DNA of 64,000 bases, taken from the NCBI GenBank assembly GCA_020881915.1, contig JAJFPB010000009.1:2790001-2854000 (forward strand), read 5' to 3'. Origin of the DNA: Paramyrothecium sp. XJ0827. Taxonomy: Eukaryota > Ascomycota > Sordariomycetes > Hypocreales > Stachybotryaceae. Position numbers and translations under genes: made by a program. The notes under the pieces are model-generated. The model had not been told where the DNA came from. It did no database searches and saw only the letters and a list, made by a program, of their open reading frames with translations. Position 1 is the stretch's first letter; the number at the start of each line of letters is the position of its first letter. Positions 11,451 to 23,640 of this stretch are shown piece after piece.

Positions 11451-13995
11451 TCAAATTTCCTTCAAAAAGCCAACTTCCACAAGCTTGTCCACGTCGATAT
11501 CGACATTGGCCATCTTCGTACGGGAGTTCTCTCTGATCCACAGGAACGTCTCGAGCAGAATCTTCCTAGACATGGCATGGAGAGAGAATTTGCGTGCGGT
11601 TTTGATCTTCATGGTCTCCTTGCCCAAGACATAAACAACCTGACAATCGTGTGCCTGTCGCAGCACGCCCGACTCCACTGCGTTTGGTGGGTTATTGCGA
11701 GAGATGACGTGCTCAATTCGTTCGACCAAGTCGTGAGCTAGGCCAGGACGAATCACATCATCAGCATAGCCGTGGCGCATGATTACATTGTAGCAGTTGG
11801 CGACGCCCCTCGTCCGGGTGACGACAAAGCGCTCCGCGGGATCGACGAACGGAACGTGGAGGGGACGCATGTGGAAGAGAATGACGACAGCTGGACGTGC
11901 GGCAAACTTGCGCACAAAGTGGGCAAAGCTCGGCGGAAGGACGCTCGAATCGCCGACTTTGTCGAAGAAGATGCCCAACCCAGGTACAGTGCTGACAGGA
12001 GCACCCCCAAACGCTTCAATTAGTCGGGGTGTAGAGGCAGGACTTCCACTATCTCCATTGCTAAGAAGTGCAGATGGTGGCAAGCGATCCAGGGATTCGG
12101 CCGACCATTGAGCTTCTTTGCCGTATCGCCATAAGACGAAGATGGAAGATAGAACGGCCCCAAGCAGCAGGGTGAACCAAGCACCATCAGGCACCTTAGT
12201 GAGTACCGCTGTCATGAACGCTCCGTCCAAGGCTGCGAAGACCAGGAAGACAGGCAGCACGAAGTAAGAGGGGATTCGCCAGACGAGGATTGCTACAAGT
12301 GACACCATGCAGGTCGTGATAAAGGTGACAAGAATTACGCAAACGCCATAGGCATTGCCAAGTGAAGTCGTCTGTAGAAGTATTAGGAACGGGTTCTTGT
12401 GATGATCCATCAAGGACGGAAAGGTTGAGCTCACATTGTTGTACACCGCAGTGACGATGACGGTGCCGATCATGAGCAACCAGTTGGCTAGAGGCATATA
12501 AACCTGCTCATGGAATTTCTTGCTTGTATGGACAACCTTGATATGGGGAAAGTAAGACAGCTGCATAACCTGGAGGAGAGTCAGTCCGTCTGATCCTGAA
12601 GATGAAGATGGTATTCAGTACCTGAGAAAGTAATTGAAAGGTGCTGGTAATGAGAGCTTGCGAGGCTACGATTGCAGCCAATACAGCCATGACCATGCTT
12701 AAGATTTACATGTTAGTCCTCGTTCTTACAACGCATCGGGAGAATACTCCGTACCTAAAGTAAAACGTTCCAGGTGGGACAGTGTTGAAGAAGGGATTTG
12801 TGTATGCCTCTCCCGCTTCGTCCATGGAAAAGAAGGCCGCCTGGCCCGCGTATGCAAACATGAGACATGGATAAGCGAAGAATAGCCACGAAAGTTGAAT
12901 GGCAGACATGCTGAACGCTCCGAGGTCCGCAAACAGGGCCTCGACACCGGTGAATGCAAGTAAGAGGCCGCCGAGTGACTTCCACCCGTCGTGGCCGTTC
13001 CGGATGAGATATTGGATCGCATAATGGGGACTGAAGGCTTTGAGGACGGTGTGGTCGTACATGACGAGGTTGTAAATACCGGACACGAGGTTAAATAGCA
13101 GCCAAATCGTGACGATGGGCGCGAAAGCCGTCCCGAGTCGCGAGGTTCCAAACGGTTGTAATGCGAAAAGGAACACGAGGATCGCGCAACTGGTGCACTC
13201 GATTAGTACACAACAAAAGCGTGAGAGGCAGTGGGAAGAGGCTCACGAAATACCAACAATGGCAGATGTATCCAGACTAGGATCCGCCACTTTGATGCCC
13301 TGCACAGCGCCCAGGACAGACTGTGCCGGTGTGAGGACACCGTCGGCCATCACGAGAGATACACCGAGTACGCCGATTGCCTTGAGCGAGAACTGCAGGA
13401 CGGTGGACTTTTCGAGCAACCGGCGGAGGCTCCGACCATCTGGCTTCAGTTCCGCGGTCAAGTACCGCTCCATTTTGACCATGCTGTGGAGCCCTGGGTC
13501 TGTCTTGACGATGTTGGTGTATCGCGACAAGAGGCTGTACAAGGCAAAAGTTCCACCCTGTCCGTCATCGTCGGCACGCAGCACAATGAAGACATACTTG
13601 ACGCTGACAATTAGGGTCAGCGACCAAATAATGATGGACAAGGCACCCGTCAAATCATCCCAGCTTGGCTGGCTTGTAAAAGTCGACGAGTACACGTAGA
13701 GGGGAGACGTTCCGATATCGCCGTAGATGACGCCGGTGGATTGGAACGCAACCCAGAGCAGCATCAACCCGTTGTAAGTCTAGCAAAAGAAGGTCAAATC
13801 GCGCTTCTTGGTCAACAGACAGGTGGTTACTCTGACTTGCTTACGCTTCCCGTTCAGATCTTCCAGGGCAAACTCCCTAGCCTTCTCCTCGTCAAGAGAC
13901 TCCATTCTGAGATCGGTGTTGGCAGCGACTGTTTGGAAGGATAACTCCTTGGGTCCGAGATGCTGGGCGGACCCAACGGCGTCTTCACCAGCCAT
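11451..13995 (-). CDS. HAK/KUP-type potassium transporter
   Basis: Plasma-membrane high-affinity K+ uptake protein of the HAK/KUP/KT family. Six exons: 13995-13831, 13779-13247, 13189-12755, 12697-12622, 12569-12435 and 12371-11451, giving 754 residues, a normal length for fungal HAK1 proteins. The family signature GVIYGDIGTSPLY is at about residues 71-83. Many hydrophobic segments follow, then a soluble C-terminal region. The fifth intron (12372-12434) is in frame and could be missed; removing it restores the conserved join VYNNTTSLGNAYG. For intron 1 the GTACC-less donor GTAACC at 13830 is chosen because the nearby GTAAGC donor gives the wrong phase. The ATG at 13995 is the first in frame; an upstream stop limits the extension, though a further 5' exon is possible. 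No functional neighbour is evident. Confidence 0.9.
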
Positions 13996-15736
13996 TCTTG
14001 TTGATCGCGTCAGGGTAGTAGCCGGCTGGAGTAGGTGTCGTGTCGGGGTGTCTGATGCCAAGATGTCCGCAACCAAGCCGCGGATATCACGACTGTCTTT
14101 ATAGCTTCTTAGCGTCAGCCACAATACGGGCTATTCCGTTCGTTCTCTACATTGCAAATCCGGACTGCCATAGAAAGAAAAAAGCAAGATAAGGTTACAG
14201 AATGTATCGTAACATTGCAAGCAATATTACACATAGCTGAGTCTCATGTGGCTGGCTACTGATAAGACTGGACAAGGGCATTACAACTACCCAGAGGCCT
14301 ACGTGCGAACGGTAGAAACTACATCTAAAATGTGATTTTGTAAATGCCAAAGACGGTATTGTATACATTTATTGAAGCATAAAATTGATAGTGCGGGTCG
14401 AGGGTCAAACGCGTGCCGAGACCCGATTGGGTGATGTCGAAATGCCTCAGGCGCTGGACTTTTGGTAGGAGGCCTCCCTCGACCATCAGCCGCAGAACCG
14501 CACCATGATAGGGGTCCATACACTCATAACCAGATCAAGAAGCTGGAAAGGAAATTTCGGCCAGATTGAAAATCTTTTCTTTACGAAGATATCTGATCTT
14601 ACCTCATAATCCTTGCTAAACTCGACCTTCAAGACGGGAGTCTTGAACACACCCTTTCACCTCATGTATTTGCCCTGCGGGAGTCACTGTATGCACAAGC
14701 CTGTTTTGACTGACCGTGCCTTGCTACACCCGCTTGCTCATAATTTTTTATGTCTTTATGTTCAACTCTTCTCAGAAGGCAGGCCTGGGCCCCGCATTGA
14801 AACCTTCCATTGAACATTGACGACGAGCTTGAATATTCAATACCAGAAGCTTCTGGGCATTGTTGACGTATCACAAAATGCCGGAGGCCGCACGGCCGCA
14901 TTGCTCATTGAGCTGGCAGTAGTGACTGCTGTTGAGCAATCATAAGTAGCCTGAGAGTTCCTCACGGGCTTTCAGAAAATCCGTGCATGCAGCCACAAGA
15001 CTGTACCCTTTATTACTTTCCGTGAACCTTTTTATCAATGAGGCCTCTGCGTTCTTACTCTACTCTCCATACTACGGCGTGGGGACGTGTTCAAGCTATT
15101 TAATATTGTTTTAAATTGGAACAAAGAGCAGTCATGGCTGCTGAACTAGGCATGCGAGTTGATTGCCTACTGGAGGGGGGTTGTTCATGAAATTATGATC
15201 ATGATTACCACTTGCAGCACTTCAAAGCTGCTCAGGCCTACTCAACATGTTGCCATGTAGGAGCTGGAGGTACGGCAGCGTCCAGTGTATTATAAGACGT
15301 TTACCAATTTTTTATTTGATGATTTAAACCTGGTAATACTAGGTAACCCTGATTGTCCCATAGGCTAAGGGCGCAATTAAAATTGCATGGGCCCACGGAA
15401 TTCTGGAGACACGGATCCCCCGTAATCCTTCTCCTCAATGACACAGTTACATCAGTAGGCTCGCTACTAGAGAAGTAGGGCCAACCCATTCAATTGTCGG
15501 GGGGATAGTGGCGTTGGTTGGCGATTTCTGCAAAGTTATTTCAAAGTACCTCGAGGATTGCAAGCAATGGCATTAGACCATATTTCCAGGCGATCAGAGC
15601 TGATCTTCCGCTCGGGAAATGGTTGTCGTTGTTCCTTACCAAGGCCTGGTGGGCGATGTCGCATACGGACATGGCAACAAAGCGATAACAGCTCGCGGAG
15701 CAGCTTCGTTTAGAATTTTGGGCTGAAGACCATTCT
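13996..15736. other. Intergenic, promoter side of the transporter
   Basis: No gene recognised. Short frames only. The first few hundred bases after 13995 should hold the transporter promoter. Confidence 0.4.
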
Positions 15737-16056
15737 TTGACACTGACTGCCACGAATCTTCTAATCTTAACATTATCCTTGAAAGGGAGATGGGCTGAAG
15801 CAACCGAGCATCACAGCAGCAACGCGAAGAAGATGACCGGAATTTATGGTGAGAATCATGAAAGAACGCCAAAAGTCTGTCCCCAACTTGGGCCAGCTGT
15901 GCTGGGGTTAGGGTTATGAAAAAGTCTCGAATCTTTTCAGCAAGGCTCAGTAGGAAAATACGAAAGCCACACTTGGCTTACAGCCGGAGGCATAGGCATT
16001 TGCAGGCCATGGACCAACCTGAGTGGTATTTGACCATAGTATTATAGTTAGGGAGA
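15737..16056 (+). pseudogene. TPR (NLR-type) gene relic
   Basis: The stretch from 15737 reads a kinesin-light-chain-type TPR helix pair (GRWAEATEHH and then GIYGENHERT) typical of fungal NB-ARC/TPR proteins. At 15971-16056 the DNA aligns with 4853-4935, just past the TPRs of the left STAND pseudogene, with many transition differences. It is therefore a second, more decayed copy of a related gene. Confidence 0.5.
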
Positions 16057-17666
16057 ATACCAAGAAATCTAAGTCCTTCAGAAGAATCAGGATTTTAGTT
16101 AATTTAAAAGATAATAAATTAATTAAGATTAGCTTTTGTGTTGATTCGATAGGATACTCCAGAAGGTATAGGGTAAGATCTATGCCTTCATGATTCTATC
16201 CCTGGAGGCTGTCTCGGGCTACTAGTATATTAAAGGAAGGAAAGAAAGAGGGCGAATGGTAGTATTATAAAAACACTCTGAAGCTAGAGAGTAGCCATAG
16301 GGTAGCTATATACATAGCTATTCAGACTTATCCTTAGCAGAAAAAGAAAAGTGCTTTATACTTTGAATAACCTTTTGATTAAGTGTTTCGAGTTAGTTCT
16401 GGTGGTAGATTAAGGACAACCTCATCTGCCGCACCACTTGAACATAAGATCAGTTGGCGTCACTAATGCAAACAGTCTCTTCAACAGCAATAACCCTAGA
16501 ACAGCAGCCTTTGCCCAAGAAATAGTCTTTCAAGGTTTCGCTTCAGAGGATTACCTAGAATGGACCCGTAGCATCAAGACTTCTGAGCCACACATTCCAG
16601 TTGTCTCTGAAGTAGGGATTCCTGTATGACTCAGGTTTAGTGTCTGACAAAGTCCGCCTGGAGTTCCTGCCGTGGTCCCATTATCCTGCGGCCCAAGTTT
16701 AGTTGCTTATAAGAGCGCCCAGGGTGATAAGTCACTGGGGTGGTTTAAAACCATTTCTAGTGAGATATGTGTCACCTATCTGGCTATGGATGATTGGAAC
16801 TTCCGATCATAGTATGATAACTGGGCATCCCCTGAAAGCTAAGAGGCCCATAAATACACGCTTAGCATTACGGGGACAGGAATAATTTGGAAGATTGGGA
16901 TGTCATCAATTTTCAAGAGGCTGATTTTGGCATCATATATGTCAAGGTTTCGTGTCCAGAGGAATACTCAGCTTGAAAGAACGCGTTTAAATTCCAACAA
17001 AGTTGTGTCTAATAGCCAGCCTCAGTCCACTTCAGCCACCAATAATTTGGAAAGTACATAATTTAATATCCTTATCATGGTGGAATCTCGATCGAAGATA
17101 TAGGAGACTGGCAAAATTTTTTTTTTTGGGAGGCTAAGCCGGCGTCTCATCAGAAACTGCTTGTTAGTGTATAGAATCTTTGACTGACACCATCTATCAA
17201 TGTAACGTGGCCAAGCCGACGAGAATTTGAAATTTTCCTCCTCGGCCATGAGTGAATCTTGGTCCAATTGCGGTGTTCCATGAACAGCTATATTTCAACT
17301 GGTTTGTGCATGGCTGATAATGCTTGTGGTCGAGCGAACGCAACGTCTTGTACGCCCTGGGCTCGTTGAAATAAGGAAATTATGGAAGGTTCACGGGCAA
17401 ACCCAGAATAGATATATTACATATCATCGGTTACAAATTCGTACACGTATCCCGGAATAGCAGCGGGAAAGCTCAGGAACCCGAGTCAGTTTTGTCGTAG
17501 TGTGTGTTACGAACAATAGTCTTATAGCAACCACAACCATTCAGCACTGCCATATTTCTTCAAGCAAAAATAGTTCATGCCAATGCAGAACCACGTTTGA
17601 GTGATACAGAGCAAGGATAGTTCCAGCCACCTGCATCGTTCAAATATTTCACCATTGTATAAATCA
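16057..17666. other. AT-rich decayed intergenic DNA
   Basis: About 16060-16400 is AT-rich with many stops. The frame 16438-16629 has no recognised domain. The last 250 bases are the 3' flank of the DUF7580 gene. Confidence 0.4.
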
Positions 17667-19483
17667 TCAATTGTTAATATCAAGCACTGCAATCATTGAC
17701 TCTAGCGCCCCCACAACAGAATCATAGACTGCAGCTTGTAGTTTTGCATTGCTCAAGTCGGTTCCATACCCAAAATCACACCGCAAACACTTTTCTGTGA
17801 TCTCCTTGTACTTGGGCCCGAGCGAGGAGCTTGTTTTTGCCATTTTCCGCACCTTCAAAACATCTTCAGCCTCTAAAGTCCGCAACCTGTCGATCTGAAG
17901 GAGGGCAACACCCAGGCAATGAAGTGTCATGTTGTCAATCCCGCAAAAAACCCGGTCATCCTCGCTCAGTTGTGACAGAGAGCTTCGTGCTGGTGTCTGC
18001 CTCACATCTTCCATGGAGCAACCACCAATCTGCGGCAGCTTACTGTCAAAATCAAGCCCCACGTGTATTGTCTCCAATGACCGGGAAATGTCTTCGCCGT
18101 GATTAAAGATTGCGAGGTCTTGGAGCCGCCAGGCCTCTCCAAGCCATGGCGTAGTATGGAACCTCAGCACCGCCAACACCAGAGCCTTGGCCATTTTTAG
18201 TCTGTCCAGAGCCGAGACTGCGTCTTCCATGGCTCTGTAAAGTATTGAATCCATTGGTACGACACAGTTGATTGTCATCGTTTGCGGCCCAAGAGCATTT
18301 GCTGGGTTCTCGGTCGATATAAAGAATTGATGTCGATAGTGCTCTTCGGCACTGATATCGATATGCCCGAGGCAACGGGTTGGCGTACCGGTCGCACTCT
18401 GAGCACAACTTCGAGTGAAGTCTTGGCAAACGTCCGATGAACATCGCAGATCGGAAGATAAATCGACTAGTGTTGCAGAGGTGGATTGACCCCCGGTCTG
18501 GATTGGTTCGCTGATGGCACTGAATCTTACCACTTTTTGCCGTTTTTGAGGACGTGGCTCCTCCACGTTCACTGATGGCAGAAGAAGTCGTGGATGCGGA
18601 GCAAGGGCCAACAACCGGGACCTTACTTGTAATTGTATCAGATCGACCTGGCCTGTGCTGTGGTCATGCCCGAGACAGAGAATCGCAATGGCCAATTCCA
18701 CATCATTTTCTACCTTTTCAGCTTCCAGGAATAACTTCACTGAATGACGAAGATGTGTCGCTTGGCTGCATGACCAGGCTTGTATCAACGCCTCGTGCAG
18801 TGTCTTCGATGCATTTCGAATATCGGTCCATGCTAAGACTGTCGAAGCCGGGCGTCTGGGTAACATCTCTTTCCGGGGCTTTTGTAGTTGTTTCAACTGC
18901 TCCCGGATAGTTTTGAGGTTACAATTACTTTCTTTGAGATCATCCAAATTGGCTTCGTAATTACTTTTGTTGAACGAGATCCTCAGGCTATGGCCGATAC
19001 GTTTCCATGTTTTCTTTAAGCATTCATTCTAGTTCTCATTAATCACTGACTCATATGGCTGGGAACACGGGACATAATCCTTACCTTCTGCTGATAAGAC
19101 TCGACAATCGTGAAGCAATCTAGCTCACCCTGGATGTGAGATATCGCCTCGTTGATTTCATGTATTGTGTCAATACACTCGTCATAATTCTGCTTGAGAA
19201 TTTTCTTCAATTGATTGTTCAATTGATGCTGTTTCCAGTTTTCGTGATCTCCGTTGGACATCATGCCTTCCACTACATCATCGTCGTGTATGCACACGCG
19301 AAGGAGCAGTTGACATTCATTTTCGAAGACTCGGCGCTGAATCTTGAGCTTCTTTTTAAGTCGTTGCACTGCAGTGGAACAGTGGCAGAATGTCTCGACT
19401 TTAGATGATAGCTCCTGATAGGATTTGATGGTGAAGCCTATCAGTGGCACGACACCTAACACTCCAAGAACAAGCTCTGCCAT
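17667..19483 (-). CDS. DUF7580-type protein
   Basis: Two exons, 19483-19085 and 19028-17667, with a 56-nt intron (GTAAGG donor, CTAG acceptor) give 586 residues. The N-terminal 180 residues are helical and begin with a hydrophobic stretch (LVLGVLGVVPLIGF), as in many fungal incompatibility-type proteins. The C-terminal half carries the conserved core of this fungus-specific family: a leucine-rich stretch LAVLRFHTTPWLGEAWR, a LGVALLQIDRL segment, and a closing CLRCDFGYG with an AVYDSVVGALE helix. Its biochemical function is unknown; relatives are often found in large, variable families and beside NLR genes. It lies divergent to the C2H2/PHD gene with 316 bp between starts. The gene is intact, in contrast to the nearby NLR relics. 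Confidence 0.8.
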
Positions 19484-19799
19484 GGTTGCGTGAGCTCTAC
19501 GAGAAGCATTTCAAGTGCAACGGGGGAGAAGAAGAAGGACGAAGGCAATGTGGCTGGGAGAGGCCCCGCCGCAACCAGGGCTGTGTCGGCTGCGCCGCTT
19601 TGTTATGATCCAATCGATTCGCCCCTCAAGCCTTCAGCCCCACTTCAACTGCGCACAGAGCCTCTGAGTGAGCTGACGCTCCTGTCCCATGCATGGAATT
19701 TTGGAGTTGCTCGACCACAAATTTCACCATTCCCTTGGTATCGGCCCCTTCGTGCCTTTTGTTTCACATCAATTACATTTTCTGTATGCGCGCTATACC
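19484..19799. promoter_or_regulatory. Shared bidirectional promoter region
   Basis: The 316 bp between the divergent start codons of the DUF7580 gene and the zinc-finger gene must contain both promoters if the starts are right. An in-frame ATG at 19689 for the zinc-finger gene would shorten it to 205 bp. No specific operator was recognised. Confidence 0.5.
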
Positions 19800-21789
19800 A
19801 TGGCTCTCGACGGAGAACCATCTACCAAAGTCTTGGATTGGGTTGACGGCTGGAGAGCAGATGCTGTAGAATTGCGCAACACCAGCACTGCCAGCCAACT
19901 GACCGGAGAATGCATAGCTGTGTTCAGAAGCATTTTAAAAAGACTACCCGCCAAGTCAAATCCTTCGCGGGCTTCTGTCCAATCTATGAAGCAGAGTTAT
20001 AGTTCCCTCGCGTTGTGGGAATCTGGATACGGGATTGCCGAAGGCGAGCTAGACGAATCGTTGGCACGATCCAGACTTTTGACGAAATCCATGTTAGAAC
20101 TACTCGTTAGTATCAGCAAGACACTCACAAATAGTCGGTTTCAACAGGTATATTCTTCTTGAACCAAGATTTATGAACTGACCATTAGCCAGGAGTTCTG
20201 CCTCTTCTCAACATCGATCAAGAGGCATTAATCGACCCACAGGTTTTGGTTTCCATCACAGCAGAGGCCCAAAGAGATGTTGTTGAAGACCTTGATGAGG
20301 AATCTGAAGATGACAAGGAAAGCGACTCCTCCTCGGTCCTCTTTTCAGATTGCTGGAGCGAGATAGCCGAGGATTTGTTGACCGATGTCCAGTGTCTTCT
20401 CGATCTAGATCCCATCATTGATTCTCCGCCGCCTGACCGGTCGAGGACCCACCTAGATCACGAGAAGCGTGCATTTGAATGGCAACCCCACCTTTCCTAC
20501 GGCGACAAGATCAAAAATAGGTTTCCGAACGCTGGAGCAAATCTTATCGATCGTCTCGCTCAAGCAAACTGGGAGCGTTTCCTCAGAACAAAAGCCTCGC
20601 GAGAACAGTGCTTAAATGATAGAGCGCATGCAGAGAAAGAGATTGAAATAGGGATTGCACTTACAGAACCTAGTTCGAAGTTCCACGATTCTGGATTAGG
20701 CACAACCGTATACAATGGGAGTGCATATGCCGAAACCGTCATGTCATACCGAGCTCACGGACGTAACTCCATCCGAGTGCCATCTCTTCCCGATGGGGCT
20801 AAAGAGGGAATTCCGTTCGAATGTTTAGCATGCGGAAAGCGTCTTATGATACGAGACAACTCGACGTGGAAGTTAGTGAGGACAATTTCTAACCCTAAGG
20901 AGTACATGCTTACAATTACCACAGGAAACACCTCTATCAAGACCTGTGCCCATGGATTTGTCATGATGTGCATTGCAAATACAGCAACCAAGCTTTCGAC
21001 AGTCGCAACAACTGGATCGAGCATTTGGGCCTCGATCATGCCATGGCGCCTGAATGGAAGAGCTTCAAATGCCCTTTATGCAATGAGGAGACGGGGAACG
21101 GCAAATCTGCTATATCGCGACATCTCTCAGACCACATGGAAGAGATTTCACTAGCTGCATTGCCTTTAAGTGCAGATAATGAGGAAGAATCAATATCCTC
21201 AGGATCAGAAATCGACGTTGTGGCTGGTGGCACCGCCGAAGAGGACGAGAGTTACACAATCAAGTGCATATGCAACTTCTGCGAAGATGACGGTAACACG
21301 ATATACTGCGAGACCTGTGATACATGGCAGCATATCCTCTGCTTCTATCCATCCGATCCGGAAAAGGCCGTTCGAGAGGACTTCGATCATTCCTGCGCAG
21401 ACTGTCAGCCCCGCCCTCTCGATCGACAAAGAGCTGTTGACCGTGGTTTTATGCTGCAAAGATCTTCCCAAGCTTCAAGGACCCAGATCATGACAGGAGT
21501 AGCCCCCAGCGGTAGCTCAAAAACCAAGGCACGACGCGAAAAGGAACTCCAGGAGAAGAACAGGAGGTTGAGCGAGGCGGCGATGAAGATTGTGTCGACG
21601 GCAGGGGAAGGCCTCACTTTCAAGAACCCACCCAGGCGGCTTCGCAGCGTGTTCAGCGTGGATGAACTTTCCCGACCATCTGGGGCTGCCGCGGGCGATG
21701 AAGATTGTGTCGACGGCAGGCGGAGACGTTGGTACGTTCATACAGCTTTGCAGAATAGAAATAGGAGAGAAACTAACATCACACGATAG
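19800..21789 (+). CDS. C2H2 zinc-finger protein with PHD-like finger
   Basis: Exons 19800-20147, 20189-20871 and 20925-21789 give about 631 residues. Start chosen at the ATG in ACCATGG; an in-frame ATG at 19689 adds 37 residues. The N-terminal helical part and acidic linker are followed by C2H2-type fingers (CLACGKRL, then CPLCNEETG with RHLSDHMEEI) and a PHD-like finger (CICNFCEDDGNTIYC, CETCDTWQHILC). This architecture is common in fungal genes linked to NLR loci; a regulatory role is inference. Intron 1 as drawn is only 41 nt and its borders are the weakest. The 3' end is ambiguous: a 26-bp direct repeat 115 bp apart shifts the frame. A canonical intron at 21732-21789, plus removal of 21592-21703 as a further GT..AG intron, would instead end the protein at 21821 with GGDVEEIAAAGFPS, a tail I consider the ancestral one. 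Confidence 0.7.
21580..21720. repeat. 26-bp perfect direct repeat flanking an 89-bp insert inside a coding region
   Basis: Copies lie at 21580-21605 and 21695-21720. They encode the same peptide, AMKIVSTAG, in different frames. The 115-bp offset is not a multiple of three, so the segment moves the downstream reading frame unless it is spliced out. Confidence 0.85.
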
Positions 21790-22002
21790 AGGAAATTGCT
21801 GCGGCTGGTTTCCCATCGTGAGTGCGAATGCGATCGACCAACTGCTTACAAAGCCTACGTCAACCGAAGCCCCTGATCCTCTGACACGGGAAAACATCGC
21901 GAACGCTGGACACAGAGAGCATAAATGACACAAAATTCCTGCAAACGCTAAAGTTTCATTTAAATCCGCGATTCTAACTCTCGAATCACAGCGGAAAATT
22001 TC

Positions 22003-22236
22003 ATGGCGGAAGTTTTCAGCCAACCGCCAGTAGATCCGCAAGCATTCGAATGCCCGTATTGTCCATATTTCCCAACGGGAAGTAAGACAGGGTTGTATGG
22101 CGTGTACCTTAGCAAAGACATACAAAATTCTCACGGGAATACCATGTACACATGTCGGCATTGTGGCAAGCAATACGCTCGAAAGCACAACCTTAGGAAC
22201 CACCAGAGAAAACCATGCCACGCAAGGATCCAATGA
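22003..22236 (+). CDS. Small C2H2 zinc-finger ORF, 77 aa
   Basis: A single open frame from ATG to TGA encodes one clear C2H2 finger near its end: CRHCGKQYARKHNLRNH, then five residues and His. It is preceded by a degenerate finger starting CPYC. It lies 182 bp after the alternative end of the C2H2/PHD gene on the same strand. It may be a small gene, a displaced last exon, or a remnant of a larger zinc-finger gene. Nothing in the sequence decides this. Confidence 0.45.
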   Translation: MAEVFSQPPVDPQAFECPYCPYFPTGSKTGLYGVYLSKDIQNSHGNTMYTCRHCGKQYARKHNLRNHQRKPCHARIQ

Positions 22237-23033
22237 GGTCGTGTAATTGATTACGAACAACGATTAGCTGAGGAATCACGAACTCATAACATGTCACGGA
22301 ATCCGTGGCGCTACTTTAGACAGACACAGTAGGGTTCCGTTATGGTGAAGCTGTAATAATTGAGAAGTGAGTAAAGAGCCTTGTCATAGAAAATACCATA
22401 AACTTCTGAACTTTGAGGTGATTTCAGTTGCCCTCGATGACGGCTAACTCACCACATGTACAGTGACCTAATCCTCCAATTTATAACAATGGGATATGAC
22501 GTTGAAAGCAAGAGAGCCTCTCCAATAGCCTTGTGGCTCCTTGCCAGCTCACGGCTGTAGGATATTGCTAACCGTGTCTTACTCGTAGCGTACGAAATTT
22601 CCTATATATTTGTTTTCAGGCCCTGAAGAGTGCATCGCCTATTATTTGGCCAGCCTTGACGTTGCCTCGGGCTGTCAACGCTGTTATCACTGGCTTCGTT
22701 GGCGGCTACCTCACAGCTTTCGAGGGCAAACGCTTACACTAGCCCATAATCATATGGGTCCGTATGGGCTTTGGCGCAGGAACTTTCAAACTTTCATAGT
22801 TGATGCTTGATATAGGCTTACGCTGTCTTCAGAGCTGGCGTTGAGGCCATTTTTTCCATCCCGCTATCCGCCATCTTGACCAGTAATGAAGAGGACAATG
22901 ACAGCGACGGCAGTCGAATCTTGATCCGTAGTCGTGGAAATTTATAGGTTTATTAATTCTAGCAACCTTCTTCTACACCAGGGCCGCATAGAAGTTTCCT
23001 GCCCACGACTTCTGAGCTGTGCCGGGTTTTCTT

Positions 23034-23034
<1 letters not shown>
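22237..23034. other. Intergenic with protein-like fragments
   Basis: After an acceptor-like TTTGTTTTCAG at about 22609-22619 a frame reads ALKSASPIIWPALTLP and more before a stop at about 22741. A second frame near 22815-22946 reads AVFRAGVEAIFSIPLSAIL and ends at a stop. They look like decayed exons, but I do not recognise the family and could not join them. Confidence 0.25.

Positions 23035-23065
<31 letters not shown>
23035..23065. repeat. Poly-T tract (31 T)
   Basis: Uninterrupted run of 31 T on the plus strand. It could be the poly-A tail scar of a retrocopy or LINE on the minus strand, or simple slippage. No element body was seen next to it. Confidence 0.85.
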
Positions 23066-23066
<1 letters not shown>

Positions 23067-23394
23067 AGGAGTGGGGGTGGGAAACATGCGAGCGTGTTAT
23101 TAAACTTTGTGGACAGCTTCGACGCTTAGTACGAGCTTTATAGAGGCAACAAGAAGTTTTATGACACCCATCGTATTGAGTTTTGAAGGTCTCTACAGGA
23201 TCTTGCGTGTGGATTTTCATTCTGTCAAGGGTGACGCAGGATTTGGAGTTATTATGGAAAGACCCTTGGAAACAAGGACTGACTACCCCAGAGACATGTC
23301 ATTATAGGAATATTGTCGTCGTACCTTGTCATTGAACCGTGTCGACACATGCCATGAGGACGGCATTCAGCGTATTCCTACTGGCCTCTTACCG

Positions 23395-23640
23395 GGGAAT
23401 TACAAATATTATATAATACTTATGAACTTTTTCATTGAGAGTTCTATATGTAAAGTCTCTAATATAATAGAGTAAGGATTTAGTACTTTTCATACAAAGA
23501 ACAGAATATATTTATAAACTAATAGGCCCTATATACATAAAAGTATTAAACCATAGTAACTCCTTTACTTTATAATCCTTACTTAGAGCTTTTAGGAAAA
23601 AAAATTATTAATAGATATATGTACCTAAGGATCACATCTC
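23395..23640. repeat. AT-rich stretch, probably RIP-decayed repeat
   Basis: About 245 bases dominated by A and T with a high TpA count and no open frames, sharply bounded by normal sequence. Origin unknown. Confidence 0.4.

Noticed and set aside
13998..14124. Extension of the potassium transporter to 14124
   Set aside because: The codon at 14124 is TTG, not ATG, and an in-frame stop lies just upstream; the first ATG is at 13995.
23035..23065. Poly-T as the tail of a retroelement
   Set aside because: No reverse transcriptase, endonuclease or target-site duplication seen beside it; simple slippage is as likely.
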